This document shows positions 41,497 to 49,781 of a stretch of DNA of 64,000 nt, in pieces. Position numbers and translations under genes: made by a program. The stretch covers positions 1-64,000 of the forward strand of contig JBPEWY010000090.1 of NCBI GenBank assembly GCA_052032225.1. Reading direction: 5' to 3'. This DNA comes from JBPEWY01 sp052032225. Lineage in GTDB: Bacteria > Bacteroidota > Bacteroidia > Flavobacteriales > Flavobacteriaceae. The notes beneath the pieces were generated by a model. That model was not told where the DNA came from, ran no database searches, and worked only from the letters and a program-made list of their open reading frames with translations. How positions within the stretch are numbered: the first letter of the stretch is position 1; every line of letters starts with the position of its first letter.

Positions 41497-42465
41497 ATGT
41501 CAGTTTTAGTATATACAGAAAGCGAAAACGGAAAATTTAAAAAAATAGCTTTCGAAGCTGCTTCTTATGCTAAAGAAGTAGCCAAACAACTCAATACAAC
41601 AGTTACTGCTGTGGCAGTAAATGCCGATAATACAAGTGAGCTTGGCACCTATGGTGTAGACAAAGTGCTACATATTAAAAACAATGATTTAAGCACTTTT
41701 AATGCCAACGCTTATGCAAGTATAGTAAAGCAAGCAGCAGAAAAAGAAAATGCTACAATAATTGTTGTAAGTTCTAGTGCAGATAGCAAATACATGGCAC
41801 CAATGTTAGCTGCCTCTTTAGAAGCCGGTTATGTATCTAACGTTGTAGCATTGCCTGAGAGCACAGACCCTTTTAAAGTTAAAAGAACTGCTTTTAGTAA
41901 CAAAGCATTTGTAGTTTCAGAAATTACTACCAATGTAAAGGTATTAGGGGTATCAAAAAATGCTTTCGGATTGGTAGAAAATCCAGCAGATGCTACAGAA
42001 GAAGATTTTAACCCAACTCTTCCGGAAAATGCTTTTGCAGTAAAATCTACGGCTGTAGATAAGGCAGCAGGAAAAGTAACAATTGCCGATGCAGAAATTG
42101 TTGTTTCTGGAGGTAGAGGATTAAAAGGTCCTGAAAATTGGGGAATGATTGAAGAACTTGCCGACGTTCTTGGTGCTGCAACAGCTTGCTCTAAACCTGT
42201 TTCTGATTTAGGATGGAGACCTCATAGCGAACACGTAGGGCAAACCGGAAAACCGGTAGCTGCCAACTTATATATAGCTGTTGGTATCTCTGGTGCTATA
42301 CAACACTTAGCAGGTATTAACGCATCTAAAGTAAAGGTAGTTATCAACACAGATCCGGAAGCACCTTTCTTTAAAGCTGCAGATTATGGAGTTGTAGGTG
42401 ATGCTTTTGAGGTAGTACCTAAACTAATAGAAAAATTAAAAGAATTTAAAGCGCAAAACGCGTAA
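41497..42465 (+). CDS. etfA: electron transfer flavoprotein subunit alpha
   Basis: FAD-binding large subunit of ETF. Seen: SVLVYTESENGKFKKIAFE at the N terminus, and the C-terminal FAD domain with VSGGRGLKGPENWGMI, SDLGWRPHSEHVGQTGKPV, LYIAVGISGAIQHLAGI and NTDPEAPFFKAADYGVVGD; 322 residues. Second gene of the etfBA operon, ended by the hairpin at 42490. Confidence 0.97.
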   Translation: MSVLVYTESENGKFKKIAFEAASYAKEVAKQLNTTVTAVAVNADNTSELGTYGVDKVLHIKNNDLSTFNANAYASIVKQAAEKENATIIVVSSSADSKYMAPMLAASLEAGYVSNVVALPESTDPFKVKRTAFSNKAFVVSEITTNVKVLGVSKNAFGLVENPADATEEDFNPTLPENAFAVKSTAVDKAAGKVTIADAEIVVSGGRGLKGPENWGMIEELADVLGAATACSKPVSDLGWRPHSEHVGQTGKPVAANLYIAVGISGAIQHLAGINASKVKVVINTDPEAPFFKAADYGVVGDAFEVVPKLIEKLKEFKAQNA

Positions 42466-42489
42466 TTTTTGCTAAATTGTGCCCAATAG

Positions 42490-42535
42490 GGCTGTCTAAA
42501 TAATGGTTGCGCCCTTGTTTAGACAGCCTTTTTTT
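42490..42535 (+). terminator. intrinsic terminator of etfBA
   Basis: Eleven-bp stem GGCTGTCTAAA / TTTAGACAGCC (42490-42500, 42518-42528) with a 17-nt loop, followed by seven T residues on the plus strand. Confidence 0.8.
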
Positions 42536-42549
42536 AGTTAGGTATAACT

Positions 42550-43179
42550 ATGAGTTTAGTAAGGTTAAATATAAAAGGTATTTCGTATAGCCAAACACAA
42601 AACGGAGCTTATGCGCTCATTCTCAATGAAGTAGATGGCGAACGAAAACTTCCAATTGTTATAGGTGCTTTCGAAGCCCAGTCTATTGCAATAGCACTTG
42701 AAAAAGAAATTAAACCACCAAGACCCCTAACTCACGACTTGTTTAAAAATTTTGCCGATAGGTTTGATATTCAAATTAAACAAGTTATTATTCACAAATT
42801 AGTTGATGGTGTATTTTACTCAAGCATTATATGTGAGCGCGATAAAATAGAAGAGATAATAGACGCCAGAACAAGCGATGCCATAGCGTTAGCCTTACGT
42901 TTTAATGCACCTATTTTTACTTACAAAACCATCTTAGATAAAGCTGGTATTTATTTAAAATTTTCACCAAAAGAAGAAGATGAAGATTCAGAAAAAGATG
43001 CTATAGATGAAAGCATTATGGTAGATGAAGTCTCTCAAGAAGGCGCTACCACATCTGATGAACAGTATAATAAACTTTCACTAAGCGAGTTACACGACTT
43101 GCTAAAAAAGGCCGTTGCTAATGAAGATTATGAAAAGGCCGCCAAAATTCGAGACGAAATTTCTAAACGAGAAAAGTAG
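42550..43179 (+). CDS. bifunctional-nuclease-family (DUF151) protein with C-terminal UVR motif
   Basis: 209 residues. The first ~140 match the BFN/DUF151 domain (GAYALILNEVDGERKLPIVIGAFEAQSIAIAL cut into two motifs: ALILNEVDG and LPIVIGAFEAQSIA), associated with DNase/RNase activity in plant and some bacterial members. After an acidic linker (about 142-175) the C-terminal ~35 residues (LHDLLKKAVANEDYEKAAKI) form a UVR helix pair like that linking UvrB with UvrC. Role in cells unknown; nuclease activity is not certain. The transporter gene starts 13 nt downstream. Confidence 0.85.
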   Translation: MSLVRLNIKGISYSQTQNGAYALILNEVDGERKLPIVIGAFEAQSIAIALEKEIKPPRPLTHDLFKNFADRFDIQIKQVIIHKLVDGVFYSSIICERDKIEEIIDARTSDAIALALRFNAPIFTYKTILDKAGIYLKFSPKEEDEDSEKDAIDESIMVDEVSQEGATTSDEQYNKLSLSELHDLLKKAVANEDYEKAAKIRDEISKREK

Positions 43180-43192
43180 CAACTAACTCTAC

Positions 43193-44908
43193 ATGCTGAT
43201 GAAAAAAATCACGACCGCAATTTTTGTCTTTTTGTTATTTTCCACAACACTTATAGCTCAAGAATTAGAAGGTAAATGGCAGTTTGAAGGGATTTATAAC
43301 GAAAAAAACGAATCTTTATTCCCGATAGACAGCACAGACACAATAACATTTAATAAAGGTGCTTTCTCCTATTCCTTAAAAGCAAAAAACAACTTAAAAG
43401 CCTCGGGAGATTATTTGCATCAGTACAGCCTTCTTGTTTTTTATTACGATTCTCCTAAAGATACCATTAGAAAATACAAAATCACTACTCTTACAGATAG
43501 CACTTTAGTTTTTAAAGAAAAAGGTATAAGCTACTCTTTTACTAAAGCTATCGAAAAAAATACAGCTCCCATTACAGCAGAAACTACCTCTAAAATTATT
43601 CCGAATCAAGGTTTTACCCTTACCAGTTTTTTAAGAGGCGCCTTAGGAATGTTGGCACTATTACTTCTTGCTTATTTATTAAGCAGTAAACGTAGTGCCA
43701 TAAACTGGAAAACGGTTGGTATTGGCTTAAGTGCTCAGCTTTTATTGGCTTTCGGTGTTTTAAAAGTACCTTTTATTCAAAAAGCTTTTGAATTTGTTGG
43801 AAGCATATTTGTTTTAATTTTAGATTTTACCCGTGCCGGAAGTGAGTTTCTGTTAGGCGGTTTAATGAATGTAGAGTCGTTTGGATTTATATTTTTATTT
43901 CAAGTACTCCCTACCATTATTTTCTTCTCTGCACTAACCTCATTGCTGTTTTATTTAGGTGTTATACAAATTGTTGTTAAAGGTATGGCTTGGGTATTAA
44001 CTAAATTGATGGGTATCTCTGGTGCAGAAAGCTTAAGTGTTGCCGGTAATATTTTCTTAGGTCAAACCGAAGCTCCGTTAATGATTAAAGCCTATTTAGA
44101 ACGCATGACACGTTCTGAAATTTTATTAGTAATGGTTGGTGGTATGGCTACTGTTGCCGGAGGAGTTTTAGCAGCTTACATTGGTTTTCTAGGAGGAGAT
44201 GATCCTGTTTTACGTTTACAATTTGCCAAACACTTACTTGCAGCATCTGTTATGGCAGCACCTGGAGCTATTGTAATTTCTAAAATGCTTTACCCGCAAC
44301 AAGACCCAATTAATAAAGATGTACATGTTTCATCAGATAAAATTGGTTCTAACATTTTAGATTCTATTGCTAACGGAACCACCGAAGGTTTAAAATTAGC
44401 AGCCAATGTTGGTGCTATGCTTTTAGTGTTTATAGCTTTTATTGCACTTATTAATTACTTTTTAGGGTGGCTGGGCAATATTACTTCATTAAATACCATA
44501 CTGGCAGAGCACACCCCTTACGATAGTTTCTCACTCGAGTCTATTCTCGGATTTATTTTTGCTCCTTTAATGTGGCTTATAGGTGTTGCAAAAGAAGATA
44601 TGATGTTAATGGGACAACTTCTGGGGATTAAATTAGCAGCCAGCGAGTTTGTTGGGTACATACAATTAGCAGAACTTAAAAATGCTGCAAATATCACACA
44701 TTTAACCTATCAAAAATCAGTAATTATGGCCACGTACATGCTTTGTGGCTTTGCAAATTTTGCATCAATAGGAATACAAATTGGTGGTATTGGCTCTTTA
44801 GCACCGGGACAACGCAAAACTTTATCAGAATTTGGGTTAAAAGCTGTAATTGGGGGTACTTTAGCATCACTCCTTTCAGCAACAATTGCCGGAATGATTA
44901 TAGGTTAA
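43193..44908 (+). CDS. CNT-family nucleoside transporter with N-terminal exported beta domain
   Basis: 571 residues. The C-terminal ~420 are a concentrative nucleoside transporter (NupC-like): GNIFLGQTEAPLMIKAYL, GMATVAGGVLAAYIGFLGG, AAPGAIVISKMLYP and GFANFASIGIQIGGIGSL. Before it, and unusually, is a signal peptide (KKITTAIFVFLLFSTTLIAQ) and a ~100-residue beta-rich region (LEGKWQFEGIYNEKNESLF ... KITTLTDSTLVFKEKG) resembling lipocalin-like domains, then the first membrane helix near 145. The exported domain would sit in the periplasm. Start may be 43193 or 43199. Salvage context: thyA and folA follow. Confidence 0.9.
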   Translation: MLMKKITTAIFVFLLFSTTLIAQELEGKWQFEGIYNEKNESLFPIDSTDTITFNKGAFSYSLKAKNNLKASGDYLHQYSLLVFYYDSPKDTIRKYKITTLTDSTLVFKEKGISYSFTKAIEKNTAPITAETTSKIIPNQGFTLTSFLRGALGMLALLLLAYLLSSKRSAINWKTVGIGLSAQLLLAFGVLKVPFIQKAFEFVGSIFVLILDFTRAGSEFLLGGLMNVESFGFIFLFQVLPTIIFFSALTSLLFYLGVIQIVVKGMAWVLTKLMGISGAESLSVAGNIFLGQTEAPLMIKAYLERMTRSEILLVMVGGMATVAGGVLAAYIGFLGGDDPVLRLQFAKHLLAASVMAAPGAIVISKMLYPQQDPINKDVHVSSDKIGSNILDSIANGTTEGLKLAANVGAMLLVFIAFIALINYFLGWLGNITSLNTILAEHTPYDSFSLESILGFIFAPLMWLIGVAKEDMMLMGQLLGIKLAASEFVGYIQLAELKNAANITHLTYQKSVIMATYMLCGFANFASIGIQIGGIGSLAPGQRKTLSEFGLKAVIGGTLASLLSATIAGMIIG

Positions 44909-44936
44909 TTTTAGTTGATAAACTTTTAATAAATCA

Positions 44937-44970
44937 AAAGCTTTTCAAGGTAAATTTGAAAAGCTTTTTT
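44937..44970 (+). terminator. intrinsic terminator after the nucleoside transporter
   Basis: Stem AAAAGCTTTTCAA / TTTGAAAAGCTTTT with a short loop and a T tract on the plus strand, lying 27 nt before the thyA start; thyA therefore needs its own start site or read-through. Confidence 0.75.
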
Positions 44971-44997
44971 CTATTTTTAACTACAAATTCAACACCC

Positions 44998-45822
44998 ATG
45001 AAGCAGTATCACAACCTTTTAAAGCATGTGTTAGAAAACGGTCATTTTAAAAGCGACAGAACCGGAACCGGAACTCTTAGTGTTTTTGGTTACCAAATGC
45101 GATTTGATTTAAGTGAAGGTTTTCCTTTAGTAACTACAAAAAAACTTCATGTAAAATCTATAATTCATGAACTTTTATGGTTTTTAAAAGGAGATACCAA
45201 TATTAAATATCTTCAAGAAAACGGTGTTAGAATTTGGAATGAATGGGCCGATGAAAATGGTGATTTAGGCCCGGTATACGGACATCAATGGCGCAATTGG
45301 AATAGTGAAGGGATTGATCAAATTAAAGAAGTTATACATACTATTAAAACCAACCCTGATAGTCGTAGAATGTTGGTTTCTGCCTGGAATCCGTCGGTTT
45401 TACCCGACACTTCAAAATCTTTTAGTGAAAATGTTGCAGAAGGAAAGGCTGCACTTCCTCCTTGTCATGCTTTTTTTCAGTTTTATGTAGCAAATGGCAA
45501 ATTATCTTGTCAGCTTTACCAACGTAGCGCAGATATTTTTCTGGGTGTACCATTTAACATAGCTTCTTATGCATTACTTACCATGATGGTAGCGCAGGTT
45601 TGTAATTTAGAACCCGGAGATTTTGTGCATACTTTTGGCGATGCGCATATTTACAGTAATCATTTAGAGCAAGTAAAGCTACAGCTTTCAAGAGAACCCA
45701 GACAACTCCCAAAAATGATTTTAAACAAGAATGTTACAGACATTTTTGATTTTACATACGATGATTTTACGTTAGTAGATTATAACCCGCATCCGCATAT
45801 AAAAGGTGCTGTGGCTGTGTAA
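44998..45822 (+). CDS. thyA: thymidylate synthase
   Basis: Converts dUMP to dTMP with methylene-tetrahydrofolate. Seen: N-terminal HVLENGHFKSDRTGTGTLS, the folate/dUMP-site VYGHQWRNW, the catalytic cysteine in ALPPCHAFFQFYV, QRSADIFLGVPFNIASY and HTFGDAHIYSNH; 274 residues. The frame is open upstream into the transporter gene, but only the ATG at 44998 (MKQYHNLLKHV) fits the family. folA lies two genes downstream, which regenerates the folate cofactor. Confidence 0.98.
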   Translation: MKQYHNLLKHVLENGHFKSDRTGTGTLSVFGYQMRFDLSEGFPLVTTKKLHVKSIIHELLWFLKGDTNIKYLQENGVRIWNEWADENGDLGPVYGHQWRNWNSEGIDQIKEVIHTIKTNPDSRRMLVSAWNPSVLPDTSKSFSENVAEGKAALPPCHAFFQFYVANGKLSCQLYQRSADIFLGVPFNIASYALLTMMVAQVCNLEPGDFVHTFGDAHIYSNHLEQVKLQLSREPRQLPKMILNKNVTDIFDFTYDDFTLVDYNPHPHIKGAVAV

Positions 45823-45834
45823 AACTAATTGTTT

Positions 45835-46218
45835 ATGACAAGCAAAAAACAGAAAACATTTGATATTGAACAGCATGAGCTAGTTGAAAATGCTCAAAAT
45901 CGTATTAAACAAAAAAAACGTTTATACTACCATTTTGTTGTTTTTTTGGTAGGAGGTGTTTTCTTGATTATTGCTAATAAATTTTTAAACGTATGGCCTG
46001 AAGTTGATTGGTTTGTTTGGGCTATTATATTTTGGGCTTTTTTATTAATTATTCATGTAATAAATGTTTTTGTTACTAATAGATTTTTAGGAAAAGAATG
46101 GGAACGAAAACAACGAGAAAAACTAATAGCCAAACAACAAGCTAAAATTGCTAAAATTGAGAATGAAATTCTGAATGAAAGTAACTCTGACGATGTAAAA
46201 AAAAACCTCGAGCCATGA
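45835..46218 (+). CDS. 2TM domain-containing membrane protein
   Basis: 127 residues: a charged N terminus, two membrane helices (about 30-50 and 58-80: YHFVVFLVGGVFLIIANKF and FVWAIIFWAFLLIIHVINVF), then a basic helical cytoplasmic tail with many Lys, Gln and Glu. It fits the small 2TM-domain family found in Flavobacteria. Function unknown. Start taken at ATG 45835 (MTSKKQKT). Overlaps folA by 4 nt, so it is cotranscribed with thyA and folA. Confidence 0.82.
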   Translation: MTSKKQKTFDIEQHELVENAQNRIKQKKRLYYHFVVFLVGGVFLIIANKFLNVWPEVDWFVWAIIFWAFLLIIHVINVFVTNRFLGKEWERKQREKLIAKQQAKIAKIENEILNESNSDDVKKNLEP

Positions 46219-46697
46219 TAACAATTATTGCTGCAGCCGGAGAAAATAATGAACTTGGCAAAGACAATGATTTAGTTTGGCACTTACCAGATGATTTTAA
46301 GAGGTTTAAACAACTTACTACCGGACATTACATAATAATGGGAAGAAAAACATTTGAAAGCTTCCCTAAACCTCTTCCTAATAGAACACATGTAATTATT
46401 ACCAGACAAAAAAATTATAATCCTAAAGGCACCATTGTTGTACACTCTTTAAAAGAAGCTATAGAAGCTGCTAAAAACGATTCGCAGCCTTTTATTATTG
46501 GAGGCGGAGAAATCTATAAACAAAGTCTTGATGTGGCTGATAAAATTGAGCTAACAAGAGTACACGGAACTTTTGAAGCCGATACTTTTTTTCCTGATAT
46601 TAATGAAGATGAGTGGGAACTTGTTAATAAAGAGTACCACCCGGCAGACGATAGGCACAAATACCCCTTTACTTACTTAACATACTTAAAAAAGTAA
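46215..46697 (+). CDS. folA: dihydrofolate reductase
   Basis: Reduces dihydrofolate to tetrahydrofolate, completing the thymidylate cycle with thyA. Seen: IIAAAGENNELGKDNDLVWHLPDDFKRF split as AAAGENNELG and DLVWHLPDDFKRFK, the NADPH-site IIMGRKTFESFPKPLPNR, FIIGGGEIYKQSL and DTFFPDIN; 160 residues. It is preceded by the 2TM gene (4-nt overlap) and followed after 1 nt by the kinase gene. Confidence 0.97.
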   Translation: MITIIAAAGENNELGKDNDLVWHLPDDFKRFKQLTTGHYIIMGRKTFESFPKPLPNRTHVIITRQKNYNPKGTIVVHSLKEAIEAAKNDSQPFIIGGGEIYKQSLDVADKIELTRVHGTFEADTFFPDINEDEWELVNKEYHPADDRHKYPFTYLTYLKK

Positions 46698-46698
46698 A

Positions 46699-47547
46699 AT
46701 GCTTTCTAATAGCATAATTACATATATACAAGAACAGCTGGAATGTTCTGTAAAAAATCAAACGCCCTTAACCGGTGGAGACATTAACAACGTTTATTGT
46801 TTACAGACAGACAAAAAACCTTTAGTTGTTAAAGTAAACACACCGGAGTTTTATAATATGCTTAAAACCGAGGAAAAGGGGTTAAAGCTATTACAAAGTA
46901 CAAACACCTTTACAATTCCGGAAACTTACGGTGCTTTTAAAACACAAAACCATGCTTTTTTAGTATTAGAATATATTAGTAACGGCAACCCTACTACTGA
47001 TTTTTGGAAAAACTTTGCCCAACAATTAGCCTTACTACATAAAAATTCTAACTCCTATTTTGGTTTAGACCATAACAACTACATCGGCACATTACCACAA
47101 TACAACAACCACGAACATGATGCTGCAGATTTTTATATAAATTGGCGATTAGAGCCTCAAATTAAACTAGCTGAAAGCAAAGGATATTCTTTTAAAAAAA
47201 TCGAAACATTTTATTCTAAAATTGCAACTATTATTCCTAAAGAAAAACCCGCCTTATTGCATGGCGATTTATGGAATGGTAATTATATAGTTACTCAAAA
47301 TGGGGCGCCTTGTTTAATTGATCCTGCTGTTTCTTATGGCTCTAGAGAACAAGATTTAGCCATGATGTTATTGTTTGGCGGTTTTCCGGATACTTTATTT
47401 AATTATTACAACGAGATATATCCGTTAACACATAATTGGAAAGAAAGAGTGCCTATATGGCAATTATACTACATATTGGTTCATGTTAATTTATTTGGCG
47501 GAAGCTATTACCAATCTGCATTAAACATCATTAACAAGTTTAGCTAA
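46699..47547 (+). CDS. fructosamine/ketosamine-3-kinase family protein
   Basis: 282-residue aminoglycoside-phosphotransferase-like kinase. Seen: LTGGDINNVYCLQTDKKPLVVKVN cut as GGDINNVYCL and LVVKVN (ATP lysine), the catalytic loop LLHGDLWNGNYIV with the HGDxxxxN pattern, and PCLIDPAVSYGSREQDLAMM with the metal-binding Asp. The family deglycates proteins by phosphorylating fructosamines; the bacterial substrate is not known from sequence. It starts 1 nt after folA. Its last 4 nt overlap the convergent murI. Confidence 0.9.
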   Translation: MLSNSIITYIQEQLECSVKNQTPLTGGDINNVYCLQTDKKPLVVKVNTPEFYNMLKTEEKGLKLLQSTNTFTIPETYGAFKTQNHAFLVLEYISNGNPTTDFWKNFAQQLALLHKNSNSYFGLDHNNYIGTLPQYNNHEHDAADFYINWRLEPQIKLAESKGYSFKKIETFYSKIATIIPKEKPALLHGDLWNGNYIVTQNGAPCLIDPAVSYGSREQDLAMMLLFGGFPDTLFNYYNEIYPLTHNWKERVPIWQLYYILVHVNLFGGSYYQSALNIINKFS

Positions 47548-48329
47548 AACTCTTTGTAGGTTACTTTCACGTTGGTTTTTTGAGGTACAAATTGCTCTAA
47601 AATTAAGGGATCAGCATTGGTGTAAAACTTGTATTCCGGGAGTTTTGTTGTTACATTTAACATGTTTTGTTGTTGTAAAACAGCTTTAGTTTGTTTTGCA
47701 ACAGCTTCACCAGAATCTATAATTTTTACATGCTTAGGGAGTATTTTTTTTAATAGTGGTAGTAAGTAAGGATAGTGAGTACAACCTAAAACCAAATGAT
47801 CTATGTTTTGGGTAAGCATAGGTTCTATATACTGCCGTAACAACTTTTCTGTTTGTTTGCTTTGTCCTAATCCGGCCTCAATTAATTGCACTAAACCCTC
47901 TCCTACTTGCTCTACAACTGTAACATCGCCTCCGTATAAATTTACTGTTTTATGAAAAAGCTCGCTATTAAGTGTGCCTTTAGTAGCTAAAATACCAATA
48001 GCACCTGTTTGAGTTTGCAATGCTGCAGGTTTTATTGCTGGTTCTATACCAATAAAAGGTACTTTAAATTTTCTTCTTAACAAACTAATTGCATTGGTGG
48101 TGGCTGTATTGCAGGCAACAATAATTAATTTACAGTCGTGATTTAATAAGAGCTCTGTATTTTTAAAGCTAAGGGTTATAATTTCTGATTGACTTTTAAC
48201 TCCATACGGAGCATTTTTACTATCTGCCAAATAAAGTGTATTTTCTTGAGGTAATAAAGCTATAAGTTCCTTCCAGATAGAAGTACCGCCAACACCAGAA
48301 TCAAAAATACCTATGGGTTTTGTGCTCAT
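47544..48329 (-). CDS. murI: glutamate racemase
   Basis: Supplies D-glutamate for peptidoglycan (used by MurD). Seen: IGIFDSGVGGTSIWKEL (catalytic Asp region), YLADSKNAPYG, VACNTATTNAI with the first catalytic Cys, and LVLGCTHYPYLLP with the second; 261 residues. Expected cytoplasmic. It follows the skp genes but a terminator hairpin (48349-48365) lies between. Confidence 0.96.
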   Translation of the reverse strand: MSTKPIGIFDSGVGGTSIWKELIALLPQENTLYLADSKNAPYGVKSQSEIITLSFKNTELLLNHDCKLIIVACNTATTNAISLLRRKFKVPFIGIEPAIKPAALQTQTGAIGILATKGTLNSELFHKTVNLYGGDVTVVEQVGEGLVQLIEAGLGQSKQTEKLLRQYIEPMLTQNIDHLVLGCTHYPYLLPLLKKILPKHVKIIDSGEAVAKQTKAVLQQQNMLNVTTKLPEYKFYTNADPLILEQFVPQKTNVKVTYKEF

Positions 48330-48348
48330 TATAACAAAAATAAAAAAA

Positions 48349-48365
48349 GCCCGCTTTTAGCGGGC
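48349..48365 (-). terminator. intrinsic terminator of the bamA-skp unit
   Basis: Seven-bp GC-rich stem GCCCGCT / AGCGGGC with a TTT loop; the minus-strand reading continues into T7, so it ends the unit before murI. Confidence 0.85.
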
Positions 48366-48393
48366 AATTTTAAACAGTATTGTTTATGATAAA

Positions 48394-48894
48394 TTAGAAT
48401 CCTAATTCTTTTTTAACGTCTGCTTCTAAATCTTTACCATCAGCAACAATTAAACCACTTGCATCCATAACATATTGGTATCCTTGTGCTCTTGCAACTT
48501 TTTTAATAGCATTACGAAGCTTATCTAAAATAGGCTGATAAAGCTCCATTTGTTTTTTCTGAATTTCTTGAGCTGCACTTTGCTCTGCTTCTGCTATATT
48601 TTTCTCAAAGTTTTGAAGTTCTAATGCACGCTTATCATTTTCTTCTTTTGTTTTGTTAGGAGCTTCATTTTTGTACTGGTTGTACTTGTTTCTTAACTCT
48701 GCAACAGAACTTTGTAAATCGGCCTTATAGGTTTCTTCTAATTTTTTAAGTTCTGCCTGAGCAGCTTTCATCTCCGGCATTTCGCTCAATACTTTTTGAA
48801 CGTCAATATGAGCTATTTTGCTTTGTGCATTAACAAATGTAGTAGCTCCAACAAATAGTACAATAGCAACTGCTAACTTTTTGAACTGTTTCAT
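48394..48894 (-). CDS. OmpH/Skp-family periplasmic chaperone
   Basis: About 166 residues: signal peptide (LAVAIVLFVGATTFVNAQ), then the short OmpH core KIAHIDVQKVLSEMPEMK, a long coiled coil (about 40-110, rich in Lys, Glu, Gln and Ala) and the C-terminal YQYVMDASGLIVA. Skp trimers hold unfolded outer-membrane proteins for BamA. ATG at 48894 (MKQFKKLAV) is preferred, 48900 is also possible. Second of two adjacent paralogues. Confidence 0.93.
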   Translation of the reverse strand: MKQFKKLAVAIVLFVGATTFVNAQSKIAHIDVQKVLSEMPEMKAAQAELKKLEETYKADLQSSVAELRNKYNQYKNEAPNKTKEENDKRALELQNFEKNIAEAEQSAAQEIQKKQMELYQPILDKLRNAIKKVARAQGYQYVMDASGLIVADGKDLEADVKKELGF

Positions 48895-48931
48895 GATCAT
48901 ATAAAATTACTTAAGTGTTATTACTTGTTTA

Positions 48932-49741
48932 TTAAAAATTATTATTTACGGTTGTTGTGTCTTTAGTTTTTTCTGTTTCTTGTTGTCTTTTTTTAGCCTC
49001 ACGGGCTTCTAACAATTTTTTTCTGCGTTCTTCGTATGCTTTTTTACGTTCTTCTCTTTCTTTTAATTTTTGTTGCCTTCTTTCTTCTATAGCTTTGGCT
49101 TGTGCTTCTCTTTTTTCTTGTGCTGCTTTCTTTCTAGCCGCTAAATCCGGATCAATTTCTTCTACTTCTTCTTCAAATTTATCTTTAGCACTTTTACCTT
49201 TAGCTATACGCTGATTTTGTTTTTTAACTGCATTTATTCGTCGTAATACCAAATCGCTAATATCATGTCTTTTATCAGAATATAGCATTACAACATCTGC
49301 AGAACGGTCAAATATAAAATCATAATTTTTATTTGCAGCTATTTCCTGAACAGCATTAAAAACTTGATCTTGTATGGGCTGTACCAGCATTCGTTTTTGC
49401 TGTACTAAATCGCCCTGAGGCCCAAATCTGTCTTGCTGGTATTCCAGCATTTCTTTTTCAAGTTGTTGTATTTCTTCTTCGCGTTCTTCTATAAGTTCTT
49501 GTGTTAAGAGTACTTTTTCTGCATTTAAATCTTTCTTCATTTGCTCAATTTGTGCCTTTTGCTGCTCGATTTCTATTTTCCATTTCTGAACTTTTTTATC
49601 GAGCTGGGCAGTAGCTTCTTTATATTCTTCTACATTTTCAAGAATATACTCCATGTCTATGTATCCTATTCTCACTCCGCGTTGGGCCACTACAGAAAGT
49701 GAGCTTAATACAATTATTGCTACAAGAACTTTTGCTTTCAT
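48932..49741 (-). CDS. OmpH/Skp-family protein with long charged tail
   Basis: 269 residues: signal peptide (VLVAIIVLSSLSVVAQ), OmpH core VRIGYIDMEYILENVEEY, coiled coil (about 45-120), YDFIFDRSADVVMLYSD at the end of the Skp-like part, then about 95 extra residues with alternating Arg/Lys and Glu runs (KLKEREERKKAYEERRKK) ending in a Thr/Asn-rich tip. The extra region is predicted to be a second helical coil. Lies 31 nt upstream of the shorter Skp gene and 40 nt after bamA. Confidence 0.93.
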   Translation of the reverse strand: MKAKVLVAIIVLSSLSVVAQRGVRIGYIDMEYILENVEEYKEATAQLDKKVQKWKIEIEQQKAQIEQMKKDLNAEKVLLTQELIEEREEEIQQLEKEMLEYQQDRFGPQGDLVQQKRMLVQPIQDQVFNAVQEIAANKNYDFIFDRSADVVMLYSDKRHDISDLVLRRINAVKKQNQRIAKGKSAKDKFEEEVEEIDPDLAARKKAAQEKREAQAKAIEERRQQKLKEREERKKAYEERRKKLLEAREAKKRQQETEKTKDTTTVNNNF

Positions 49742-49781
49742 GATTATGCTGCTTTAAGTATAGAAAATATCGTGCCAAAAA

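Noticed and set aside
44743..44997. In-frame upstream extension of thyA into the transporter gene
   Set aside because: The extension lies in another frame of the CNT gene and in its terminator; ThyA begins at MKQYHNLL.
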